A stretch of DNA of 6,540 nt, taken from positions 1-6,540 of the forward strand of contig CAJPTV010000114.1 of the NCBI GenBank assembly GCA_905373665.1, given 5' to 3'. The position numbers and the translations under genes were made by a program. This stretch comes from Bacteroidia bacterium. GTDB lineage: Bacteria > Bacteroidota > Bacteroidia > Bacteroidales > CAJPTX01. This document shows, piece by piece, positions 1 through 5,385 of this stretch. Position 1 is the stretch's first letter, and the number at the start of each line of letters is the position of its first letter. The notes under the pieces were generated by a model that was given only the letters and a program-made list of their open reading frames with translations, was not told the origin of the DNA and ran no database searches.

Positions 1-104
1 CCTCAATCCCCGCCCGTCTGGCGTGAGAACCCTCCACCACGGGCCGTCCGCCCTAAGGACCCACAGCGCCGCTTCTTTTATGCTTACTTAAAGGGAATAC
101 CCCC
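1..104. other. Non-coding flank downstream of nfnB, GC-rich at the window edge
   Basis: No gene is supported here. The outer 60 bases are about 70% G+C (42 of 60 by hand count), while positions 71 to 97 are AT-rich, so the composition changes sharply inside a short spacer. Right after the nfnB stop codon the minus strand reads GGGGGGTATTCCCTTT, a very short possible stem followed by only three T, which is too weak to call a terminator. A small inverted repeat, GTCC at 46-49 and GGAC at 57-60, is also present. The plus-strand frame starting at base 1 is open through this stretch and on into the antisense of nfnB, but no start codon or ribosome site supports it. The GC-rich block could be the edge of a repeated intergenic element or of another gene beyond the window. 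Confidence 0.4.
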
Positions 105-1496
105 CTACTCTGCTTTCCCAGAGAGGAACTTGTCTATCGCTACCGCAGCCTTACGCCCTGCCCCCATGGCAAGGATAACCGTAGCGGCACCGATGACCGC
201 ATCACCGCCCGCAAATACCTCTTTACGCGAGGTCTGCCCCATCTCATCGGCTACGATACCGCCCGACTTCTTGATTTCCAAGCCCGGGGTTGTGCTCGCT
301 ATCATCGGGTTAGGCGACGTCCCGAGTGCCATACATACCACGTCGCACGGGATGTCAAACTCCGACCCGGGGACTTCCTTCGGACTCCGACGCCCACTCG
401 CATCAGGCTCGCCGAGCTCCATCCGAATGGCACGAATGCCCGTAACCCACCCCTTCTCATTACCGAGGATCTCTACGGGGTTAGACAACAGGTGGAAGAT
501 AATCCCTTCCTCCTTAGCGTGGTGTACCTCCTCCGCACGTGCGGGCAACTCTGCCTCCGAACGACGGTAAACGAGGTGTACCTCCGAACCCAAACGCGCT
601 GCCGTACGCGCCGCATCCATAGCGACGTTCCCCCCGCCGACAATCGCTACCTTTTGTCCTACGAAGAGCGGCGTGTCGTAACTCTTGTCGTAACCCTTCA
701 TCAGGTTCGCACGCGTCAGAAGCTCGTTAGCCGATACGACGCCGTTCAGGTTCTCACCAGGGATATTCATGAACTTAGGCAACCCAGCACCAGAGGCGAT
801 AAAGACTGCGCCGTAGCCCTCTTTATCTAAAAGCTGGTCAATGGTCACCGTACGCCCTACAATCACGTCCGTGATGATCTCCACGCCGAGGTTCTTCAAG
901 TTCTGTATTTCTGACTTTACAATAGAACCCTTTGGCAGACGGAACTCTGGGATACCGTATACAAGCACCCCTCCCGCTTCGTGTAGTGCCTCAAAAATGG
1001 TGACTGTATAGCCCAACCGAGCTAAGTCATTAGCACACGCCAAACCCGCAGGTCCTGAGCCTACTACCGCGACCTTCTTTCCATTCTTCGGCGCACACTC
1101 CGAATTGAAGTGCTTTTGCTCGCGTGCATAGTCCGCAACGAAACGCTCTAGTTTACCGATAGCCACGGGCTCGCCCTTAATCCCGACAATACAAGACCCT
1201 TCGCACTGCGTCTCTTGCGGACATACACGACCGCACACTGCTGGCAAGCTGGAGTCCTGTCCGATGATATCGGCTGCGCCGAGGATGTCACCATCGAGCA
1301 CCTTCTTAATAAACTGCGGTATGTGGATATTGACAGGGCACGCATTCATACAGCGCGGATTCTTACACTGTAGACAGCGTGTAGCCTCTTCCTGCGCCTC
1401 GGTAATGTTATAACCAAAGCAAACTTCCTCGAAGTTGCGTACGCGCACTTGTGGTTCTTGCTCGCGTACTGGGACGCGACCTTTCTTCTGTACCAT
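105..1496 (-). CDS. nfnB: NfnB-type large subunit of NADH-dependent ferredoxin:NADP+ oxidoreductase (NADPH-dependent glutamate synthase small-subunit family)
   Basis: This 463-residue cytoplasmic flavoprotein has the full length and domain order of the NfnB/GltA family. An N-terminal iron-sulfur domain carries Cys41, 44, 49 and 53, then Cys88, 92, 98 and 102, enough for two [4Fe-4S] clusters. In the related dihydropyrimidine dehydrogenase a Gln supplies one ligand; Glu117 in IGKLERF is the likely equivalent here (inference from recalled family alignments). The FAD-binding motif GSGPAG is at about 147-152. A second dinucleotide fold, GGGNVAMDAA at about 287-296, followed by YRR at 310-312, fits NADP(H). 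The C-terminal AGGDAVIGAATVILAMGAG (429-447) is the usual FAD-contacting end. The gene lies 12 bases after nfnA, so the pair should be one operon and one heterodimer. NfnAB reversibly couples NADPH oxidation to reduction of NAD+ and ferredoxin by flavin-based electron bifurcation. Automatic annotation often calls this protein a glutamate synthase small subunit, but no large GOGAT subunit is adjacent. A sulfide dehydrogenase role is the main alternative. The ATG start has only a weak upstream purine stretch (AGAGAACGAAG). Confidence 0.93.
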   Translation of the reverse strand: MVQKKGRVPVREQEPQVRVRNFEEVCFGYNITEAQEEATRCLQCKNPRCMNACPVNIHIPQFIKKVLDGDILGAADIIGQDSSLPAVCGRVCPQETQCEGSCIVGIKGEPVAIGKLERFVADYAREQKHFNSECAPKNGKKVAVVGSGPAGLACANDLARLGYTVTIFEALHEAGGVLVYGIPEFRLPKGSIVKSEIQNLKNLGVEIITDVIVGRTVTIDQLLDKEGYGAVFIASGAGLPKFMNIPGENLNGVVSANELLTRANLMKGYDKSYDTPLFVGQKVAIVGGGNVAMDAARTAARLGSEVHLVYRRSEAELPARAEEVHHAKEEGIIFHLLSNPVEILGNEKGWVTGIRAIRMELGEPDASGRRSPKEVPGSEFDIPCDVVCMALGTSPNPMIASTTPGLEIKKSGGIVADEMGQTSRKEVFAGGDAVIGAATVILAMGAGRKAAVAIDKFLSGKAE

Positions 1497-1508
1497 CTTC
1501 GTTCTCTG

Positions 1509-2366
1509 TTAGCTTAGTTTGCAATTGTTGTATTCTTCTAGGCGTGCCTTCTCTACCTCTTTGTACATGGCTTGGCGGCGTAGCGCTTCGTCAAAGTTGA
1601 CTTGGTGTGCGTCGAACTCTGGGCCTTCCACACAGGTGAAACGCATCTTGTCACCGACACTCACACGGCACGCGCCACACATCCCCGTACCGTCGACCAT
1701 GAGCGTGTTTAGGCTGGCAATGGTCGGTATATTGAGTTCCTGCGTAAGCTTTGCCACGAACTTCATCATGATCATCGGTCCGATGGTCACGCAGTGGTTA
1801 TACTGCTTACCGTGGTTCTGCACGAGGTCTTGCAGACAGTTGGTCACCATGCCGTGGAAACCATCCGTCCCATCGTCCGTTGCTTGGTAGTAGTTTGCCG
1901 AAACCGCTTCAAGTTCCGAACGCATAATCTCTATCGCCTTGGTCTTTGCCCCGATGATCACATCGGGCTTAAAGCCTCTTTCTGCCAAGTATTTTACCTG
2001 TGGATAGATAGGCGCTGCACCTAGCCCCCCGCCGACGAAGATGATACGCTTCTGCGCCAATTCCTCATCGCTCATCTCACAAAGGTCACTAGGCAACCCG
2101 AGCGGACCTACAAAGTCCAGCACCGAGTCTCCTGCGTTGAGGTCACACAACTTGTTGGTGCTTGCCCCGATGGTCTGGATTACGATCGTCACAGCGCCCG
2201 TTGCTGGGTTATAGTCTGCGATGGTAAGTGGCACCCGTTCGCCTTTCTCATCCACACGCACAATCACAAATTGCCCCGGCATCGCCGACTCCGCCACGCG
2301 CGGTGCATGGATATCCATCAGATAGATGGCTGGCGCTAACTTCTCTTTCTTTAGAATCTGGAACAT
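1509..2366 (-). CDS. nfnA: NfnA-type small subunit, ferredoxin-NADP+ reductase/PyrK-like FAD and [2Fe-2S] protein
   Basis: The product is 285 residues from the ATG at 2366, starting MFQILKKEKLAP as family members do. The fold is that of ferredoxin-NADP reductase: an N-terminal FAD-binding barrel with RVPLTIAD at about 44-51, then a nucleotide-binding domain with GGGLGAAP at 112-119, which in NfnA binds NAD(H). The C-terminal cluster motif is D225-GTGM-C230-GA-C233, then C245 in FTCVEGPEFD. The place of the first Cys in PyrK-like proteins is taken by Asp225. NfnA of Thermotoga is known to use an Asp with three Cys for its [2Fe-2S] cluster, which argues for NfnA and against dihydroorotate dehydrogenase subunit PyrK. 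Its partner NfnB follows at once. In the complex, the FAD of this subunit passes electrons to NAD+, and the bifurcating FAD sits in NfnB. An in-frame GTG at 2402 would add 12 residues, but the ribosome site would then lie inside the coding region, so the ATG is preferred. Confidence 0.93.
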   Translation of the reverse strand: MFQILKKEKLAPAIYLMDIHAPRVAESAMPGQFVIVRVDEKGERVPLTIADYNPATGAVTIVIQTIGASTNKLCDLNAGDSVLDFVGPLGLPSDLCEMSDEELAQKRIIFVGGGLGAAPIYPQVKYLAERGFKPDVIIGAKTKAIEIMRSELEAVSANYYQATDDGTDGFHGMVTNCLQDLVQNHGKQYNHCVTIGPMIMMKFVAKLTQELNIPTIASLNTLMVDGTGMCGACRVSVGDKMRFTCVEGPEFDAHQVNFDEALRRQAMYKEVEKARLEEYNNCKLS

Positions 2367-2371
2367 TACTA

Positions 2372-2377
2372 CTCCTT
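2372..2377 (-). promoter_or_regulatory. Ribosome binding site of nfnA (decides the start)
   Basis: The minus strand reads AAGGAG followed by TAGTA and then ATG, a near-ideal Shine-Dalgarno sequence with 5-base spacing. Strong sites like this are not the rule in Bacteroidota, and it settles the start of nfnA at 2366 instead of the GTG at 2402. Confidence 0.8.
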
Positions 2378-2415
2378 GGTTTGCGATACTTTGGTATGAC
2401 ACACTCGCAGTGCTT

Positions 2416-2521
2416 AGCTTCGGAGGCTACGGAAGGCGCTCACCCGCCCTGTTCTTCTCCCAGTGGAGCGTCTCGCCTCGACAGAGAGAGAGGAGGGCGG
2501 CAGAGCTTCACACGAGGCTAC
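2416..2521 (-). repeat. Diverged direct repeat AGCTTC-n-GAGGCTAC (two copies)
   Basis: On the plus strand AGCTTCGGAGGCTAC (2416-2430) and AGCTTCACACGAGGCTAC (2504-2521) share AGCTTC and GAGGCTAC, with a spacer of one or four bases. Each copy also contains a short inverted repeat (AGC/GCT), so each could form a small hairpin in RNA. The copies bracket the interleaved inverted repeats of the nfnAB leader. Confidence 0.4.
2437..2500 (-). repeat. Two interleaved inverted repeats (alternative stems or pseudoknot) in the nfnAB leader
   Basis: Reading the minus strand 5' to 3', the arms occur in the order CCGCCCT (2500-2494), CGCTC (2470-2466), AGGGCGG (2450-2444), GAGCG (2441-2437). The first pairs perfectly with the third over 7 bases and the second with the fourth over 5. 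The shorter pair extends to GTGAGCG against CGCTCCAC with one bulged C. The 1-2-1'-2' order means that the two stems cannot both form as simple hairpins; they would exclude each other or form a pseudoknot. The pairings are seen directly; any function is inference. Confidence 0.45.
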
Positions 2522-2570
2522 CTTTCGCTCCTTGCTTTACACTCCTTGCGTTACCACAAGGCAAAGGTAG
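2518..2570 (-). repeat. Inverted repeat with inner GTAA-tetraloop stem, overlapping the nfnAB promoter
   Basis: CTACCTTT at 2518-2525 and AAAGGTAG at 2563-2570 form a perfect 8-base inverted repeat whose right arm contains the candidate -7 element. Inside it the minus strand reads CCTTGTG-GTAA-CGCAAGG (2561-2544), a 7-pair stem with one G·U pair closed by a GNRA-type loop. The inner part also contains two GCAAGGAG copies spaced 14 bases apart (CTCCTTGC at 2528-2535 and 2542-2549 on the plus strand). It could be a protein-binding operator, an RNA structure at the start of the transcript, or one copy of a dispersed repeat. Confidence 0.45.
2562..2569 (-). promoter_or_regulatory. Putative Bacteroidota -7 promoter element for nfnAB
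   Basis: The minus strand reads TACCTTTG, an exact match to the Bacteroidota primary-sigma -7 consensus TAnnTTTG. There is no TTTG at the expected -33 spacing of 19 to 21 bases; only a T-rich run (TTTTTT, 2600-2595) lies a little further upstream. Transcription would begin near 2555, giving a leader of about 190 bases. The element sits in the gap between two minus-strand genes, as expected for a separate nfnAB transcription unit. Confidence 0.45.
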
Positions 2571-2610
2571 CGAAACCCAATACCTTACGTGCCTAAAAAA
2601 CCGATTGGGA

Positions 2611-2648
2611 AAGTAATAAATAAGGCGTCTAAACTGCGCGAATTACTT
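2611..2648 (-). terminator. Weak inverted repeat at the end of the lipoprotein gene, possible terminator
   Basis: On the minus strand AAGTAAT (2648-2642), which spans the stop codon of the lipoprotein gene, pairs with ATTACTT (2617-2611), with a 24-base loop. A TTTTTT run follows at 2600-2595 after ten intervening bases. The stem is AT-rich, the loop long and the T-run detached, so it is a poor intrinsic terminator, but no better candidate lies between this gene and the nfnAB promoter. Confidence 0.2.
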
Positions 2649-3545
2649 AATTACGACGACCAAATACTTCGACCCGCGCCAGAATTTCTCCTTATCCGTG
2701 ATGCGGAGGTTGACCACAGCCCCCTCGCTATTCTTTTCCAGCTCGTAGCTATCGCTCGGGTGCTTGGTCACGAAATCTACCCCTTTCTTGGAGGCAAAAA
2801 GCGGTATTGACTCGGTCTCTTCGATATTGACCTTGGTGAAGTACTCGAGGGTCAAGTCGTCTTTAAGTTCGTTGCGCTTACCGATTCCGAGGAAGCCTCC
2901 TTCGCGGGAGATGATCTTATTCTCAACGAGCTCTTTCTTCGTACCGAAGGCATACCATGCGGTATTGAGCTGGTCGTGCTGCTCGGCCACTTGATCTCGC
3001 AGCCCTTGGTTCACCGAGTCGAGGGTTGCGACTTCCATCGAGAGGGAGTCTACGGAGAAGTTGAGTAGTTCGAGGTTCTCGCGGAGGTCTTGGATGGTTG
3101 CGTCGCGCTGTTCTATCTTTTCTTGCAGATCTTTCACCATCTTCTCAAACTGCGCCACCTTGAGGTTCGATGCCTTGAGCTTTTTGGAAAGCGCCGCCAT
3201 CTTCGTCTGGTTCTCAGACATGATGCGATTGATTTCGATGATGTCTTTAGCGATACGCTCGCGCCCATCTTCGGGGAGTTCGCCCTCTTGCTTGTTGCGC
3301 ACCTCGGCGTTAATCTTCTGCTCTTTGGAGCGGATGAGGTTAAGGTTGGCTTCTATCTCGTCGATAGACTGGAAGAACTCGTTAATGGTCGCGTCCTTTT
3401 GCTCAGACTGGGTGCGGAGCGAGTCGAGCCGACTCTCGAGTTCGGCAATCCGCTGTAATTCGGTTTGGTTACACCCCGTAAGGGCAATGAGGGAAAAAAG
3501 AGCCACGGGCATGAGCCCCAACAGTAGACCTGCGATGCGTTTCAT
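2643..3545 (-). CDS. Cbp1-family coiled-coil lipoprotein (collagen-binding glycoprotein adhesin family)
   Basis: This is a 300-residue predicted lipoprotein. Residues 1-24 form a signal peptide with a lipobox LTGC, giving Cys25 as the lipidated residue. Residues 28 to about 190 are heptad-rich with many Glu, Lys and Leu, indicating a long coiled coil with a break near 86-94 (QEGELPEDG). From about residue 195 a compact domain follows, with DQLNTAWYAFGTKKEL at 191-206, LEYFTKVNI near 233-241, KHPSDSYELE at 261-270 and a C-terminal FWRGSKYLVVVIK. I recognise this pattern as that of the Cbp1 family, named for a collagen-binding glycoprotein of Bacteroides fragilis; the match is from memory, not from a search. 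Three copies of the Bacteroidota O-glycosylation motif D(S/T)(A/I/L/V/M/T) occur: DSL at 41, DSL at 166 and DSV at 176. It appears to be a single-gene unit with its own promoter and no clear Shine-Dalgarno sequence. Collagen binding by this member is not shown; a general envelope role is equally possible. Confidence 0.85.
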   Translation of the reverse strand: MKRIAGLLLGLMPVALFSLIALTGCNQTELQRIAELESRLDSLRTQSEQKDATINEFFQSIDEIEANLNLIRSKEQKINAEVRNKQEGELPEDGRERIAKDIIEINRIMSENQTKMAALSKKLKASNLKVAQFEKMVKDLQEKIEQRDATIQDLRENLELLNFSVDSLSMEVATLDSVNQGLRDQVAEQHDQLNTAWYAFGTKKELVENKIISREGGFLGIGKRNELKDDLTLEYFTKVNIEETESIPLFASKKGVDFVTKHPSDSYELEKNSEGAVVNLRITDKEKFWRGSKYLVVVIK

Positions 3546-3562
3546 AGTGCGTTCGTTCGGTT

Positions 3563-3594
3563 AAAATATAGACGTACTTAATACAACGTACAAC
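3563..3594 (-). promoter_or_regulatory. Putative Bacteroidota promoter of the Cbp1-family lipoprotein gene
   Basis: The minus strand has GTTG (3594-3591), 20 bases, then TATATTTT (3570-3563). This fits the Bacteroidota pattern of a -33 TTG/TTTG and a -7 TAnnTTTG with 19-21 base spacing, with only the last base of the -7 element differing. Transcription would start about 11 to 13 bases before the ATG at 3545, leaving a very short leader. The sequence before the ATG (AACCGAACGAACGCACT) has no Shine-Dalgarno sequence. Confidence 0.5.
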
Positions 3595-3633
3595 CATCTA
3601 ATTTCTTGCCCCGCTGCCTCTCCTGCACGAGAC

Positions 3634-3668
3634 AAAAAAAGCCGCCCCCCGAGGGACGGGGAGCGGCT
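3634..3668 (-). terminator. Strong intrinsic terminator after the SusCD pair
   Basis: On the minus strand AGCCGCTCCCC (3668-3658) pairs with GGGGGGCGGCT (3650-3640) over 11 positions with one G·T pair. The loop is 7 bases, and seven T follow, the first of which is in the stem (3640-3634). It begins 19 bases after the susD-like stop codon. The plus strand lacks a matching T-run on the other side, so it serves minus-strand transcripts only. It separates the SusCD unit from the lipoprotein gene. Confidence 0.9.
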
Positions 3669-3687
3669 AGATCGTCAAAAGCGATAA

Positions 3688-5364
3688 CTACTTGTTGTTC
3701 AACTTTTCAAAGTTAGCTTTTGGAGGTTCTACCGACTCATTCTGCTTGACTGCAATATTCTGCGAAACTTCCTTCTCGGGAAATTGCATAATCAGGCGTG
3801 GGTCTCCAGCTTTAAGATTGATCTTTGCATCTGCTGGGTAGAGTTCGCGCGACAAGACGCCTTCGCGAGTCATCGGCTTTTCTAAACGAAGCATGTCGTA
3901 GTATGGCAAGATCTCACCCCAGAACTCGATACGACGCTGACGATAGATCTCGTCAATGAACGCCTCACGCTTCGTCGTTGTGAAATTATAACTCGGTTGA
4001 CGGTAGGTACGAACGAAATTTGTAAGCAGTTGGCAACCTGCAGCAAGATCGCCTCCCAACCCCTTCGCTTCAGCCTCGATATAGTGCATTTCTTCCACAC
4101 GCATAATAGGGAAGTCAGCAGAGTTCTCTGCGATGTAAACACTCTTATCTACAGGCGCGAACTTGATGTTTACAAATGGGTTGCTTAAACAAGCTTTGAT
4201 ACGTTTCGCCATAGATGGAACAAGGTCGTCAAGATTTGTCCCCGTCGCTTTCACGAAATTATCCCAACCTTTCGTATGAGCTTTTACCGTCACGCCAGCA
4301 GCAGAGTAATCTTTTTGTAACAACCACCAGTTTTTACGAACGTCATCTTTGTGAATGGTGTTGTAAAAATCTGGATTGATGCAACGAGGGAAGCTTAAGG
4401 AGTAGGAGTTTTGTCCCGTGAAGGAGCAAATCATCCCCTGCCAATTGACAATCCCCGTTGTCGTTACACGATCTTTAGGTCCAGCGATACTAGCCCAGAG
4501 CATATTGTGGTCAGTACCGTCATCAAAGTTCGGCATACCAGCTTCTTCCAAAGAATAAGGCGTGCCACCATCTTTTGCCTTAACAGCATACTCTTCTGCT
4601 TTTGCATACTCTTCCATGCAGAGGTACATACGAGCCTTAAGACCATAAACGACGAACTTGCTAACGTAGGCTTGTGGAACATTCCCCTCAAGCGTTTCGA
4701 ACAGCGCTTCTGAGGCATTGAGGTCACTTTCTATTTGCTTGTAAACATCAGCTACACTTGCTCGCGGGTTCTCTGATAACTTGCTCGCTGGCGTATCTTC
4801 TAACACAATGGGGACGCACGGTGCACTTTCATTTCCCTTGTATTTGAACTGGTAGAGTTGCGCCAAGTTCCAATAAGCAAATGCTCGGAAAGCGAGCGCC
4901 TCAGCACGCATACGTACCATATTGCTCTGTTTTGCCCCCTCAGTAGCGGTTCGTAACACGATATTTGCTGAGCTGATAAAGGAATAGAGCGTCTGGTAAA
5001 TATAGAGCTGTTTGTCATTTGAGGCCACATTAGTTCCCAAAATGAGGTCTTGTCCATAAATAGGGTCTACGGTTCGCCTTTCCCACATGTCGCTCCCGCG
5101 CATCCCTAAAATTATAGCAAACGACGCATAACCATACTCATAGTGCTCGATACCATCTCCTGTACGTCCTGCTTTCTTCAAATCGGCATAGGGGAGCTCA
5201 CGTAATGCACTCAGCCGATCAGGGAGCTTAGCACCAGCTTCAGCGATTTGCTCAGTGGTGAGGTAGGAGTTTTGTGGCTCCACTTCGAGTTCTTTCGAAC
5301 AACTCGAGAGGGCAATCGGTAAAGCGGCAAGCCCGAGAATATAAAAAACACGGTTTTTACGCAT
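3688..5364 (-). CDS. SusD/RagB-family nutrient-binding outer-membrane lipoprotein
   Basis: The 558-residue product is a complete SusD-family protein, the surface lid and substrate-binding partner of a SusC transporter. A signal peptide ends in the lipobox ALSSC with Cys22 lipidated. The following SKELEVEP is acidic, as in surface-exported Bacteroidota lipoproteins. Family landmarks appear in order: the N-terminal SusD-like region to about 240, TPR-like helices such as AEALAFRAFAYWNLAQLYQ (154-172) and GLKARMYLCMEEYAKAEEYA (241-260), MRVEEMHYIEAEA (421-433), and the C-terminal hallmark RRIEFWGEILPYYDMLR (477-493), ending in LIMQFPEKEVSQN (524-536). It starts 21 bases after the SusC stop, with GAAAGG eight bases before its ATG, so the two are co-transcribed. 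A terminator follows directly. The substrate, whether glycan or peptide, cannot be inferred: RagB of Porphyromonas gingivalis handles peptides, SusD of Bacteroides handles starch, and no degradative enzyme gene is in view. Confidence 0.95.
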   Translation of the reverse strand: MRKNRVFYILGLAALPIALSSCSKELEVEPQNSYLTTEQIAEAGAKLPDRLSALRELPYADLKKAGRTGDGIEHYEYGYASFAIILGMRGSDMWERRTVDPIYGQDLILGTNVASNDKQLYIYQTLYSFISSANIVLRTATEGAKQSNMVRMRAEALAFRAFAYWNLAQLYQFKYKGNESAPCVPIVLEDTPASKLSENPRASVADVYKQIESDLNASEALFETLEGNVPQAYVSKFVVYGLKARMYLCMEEYAKAEEYAVKAKDGGTPYSLEEAGMPNFDDGTDHNMLWASIAGPKDRVTTTGIVNWQGMICSFTGQNSYSLSFPRCINPDFYNTIHKDDVRKNWWLLQKDYSAAGVTVKAHTKGWDNFVKATGTNLDDLVPSMAKRIKACLSNPFVNIKFAPVDKSVYIAENSADFPIMRVEEMHYIEAEAKGLGGDLAAGCQLLTNFVRTYRQPSYNFTTTKREAFIDEIYRQRRIEFWGEILPYYDMLRLEKPMTREGVLSRELYPADAKINLKAGDPRLIMQFPEKEVSQNIAVKQNESVEPPKANFEKLNNK

Positions 5365-5385
5365 TGTGAATACCTTTCGTTAAAT

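Larger units (their letters stand above)
2367..2561 (-). promoter_or_regulatory. Long structured 5' leader candidate of the nfnAB operon
   Basis: Between the putative -7 element at 2562-2569 and the nfnA start lie about 190 bases without a supported gene on either strand. If transcription starts just after the -7 element, this becomes an untranslated leader. It is rich in self-complementary segments: a stem with a GTAA tetraloop at its 5' end, two diverged copies of an AGCTTC...GAGGCTAC block, and two interleaved inverted repeats in the middle. It ends in a strong ribosome site. No known riboswitch class was recognised and there is no U-tract after the structures, so attenuation by termination is not evident. 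The leader status depends on the promoter call and is an inference. Confidence 0.4.

Noticed and set aside
130..830. Plus-strand open frames overlapping nfnB (130-570 and 492-830)
   Set aside because: They lie antisense to a well-supported conserved gene, have no ribosome site and encode no recognisable protein; codon bias of the real gene explains their openness.
105..1496. NfnB as the small subunit (GltD) of a classical NADPH glutamate synthase
   Set aside because: No large GltB subunit is adjacent, and the tight pairing with an NfnA-type protein carrying the Asp ligand fits the NfnAB complex better.
2367..2402. Longer nfnA beginning at the in-frame GTG at 2402
   Set aside because: The AAGGAG ribosome site would lie within the coding region. 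The residues before MFQILKKEK do not match family N-termini as I know them, and the ATG is ideally spaced.
2440..2511. A 23-codon minus-strand frame starting with GTG inside the nfnAB leader, considered as a leader peptide
   Set aside because: It has no convincing ribosome site, a rare start codon, and no run of regulatory codons or conserved feature; such short frames are expected by chance.
2228..2616. Two plus-strand open frames spanning the gap between nfnA and the lipoprotein gene
   Set aside because: They overlap the start of nfnA in antisense, have low-complexity basic translations without domains, and no promoter or ribosome site faces them.
3061..3564. Plus-strand open frames antisense to the lipoprotein gene
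   Set aside because: Their Ser/Arg/Leu-rich translations are the expected mirror of a coiled-coil gene rich in Glu and Lys codons.
3634..3668. Bidirectional action of the terminator
   Set aside because: On the plus strand the stem is followed by AGATCG with no T-run, and no plus-strand gene ends there.
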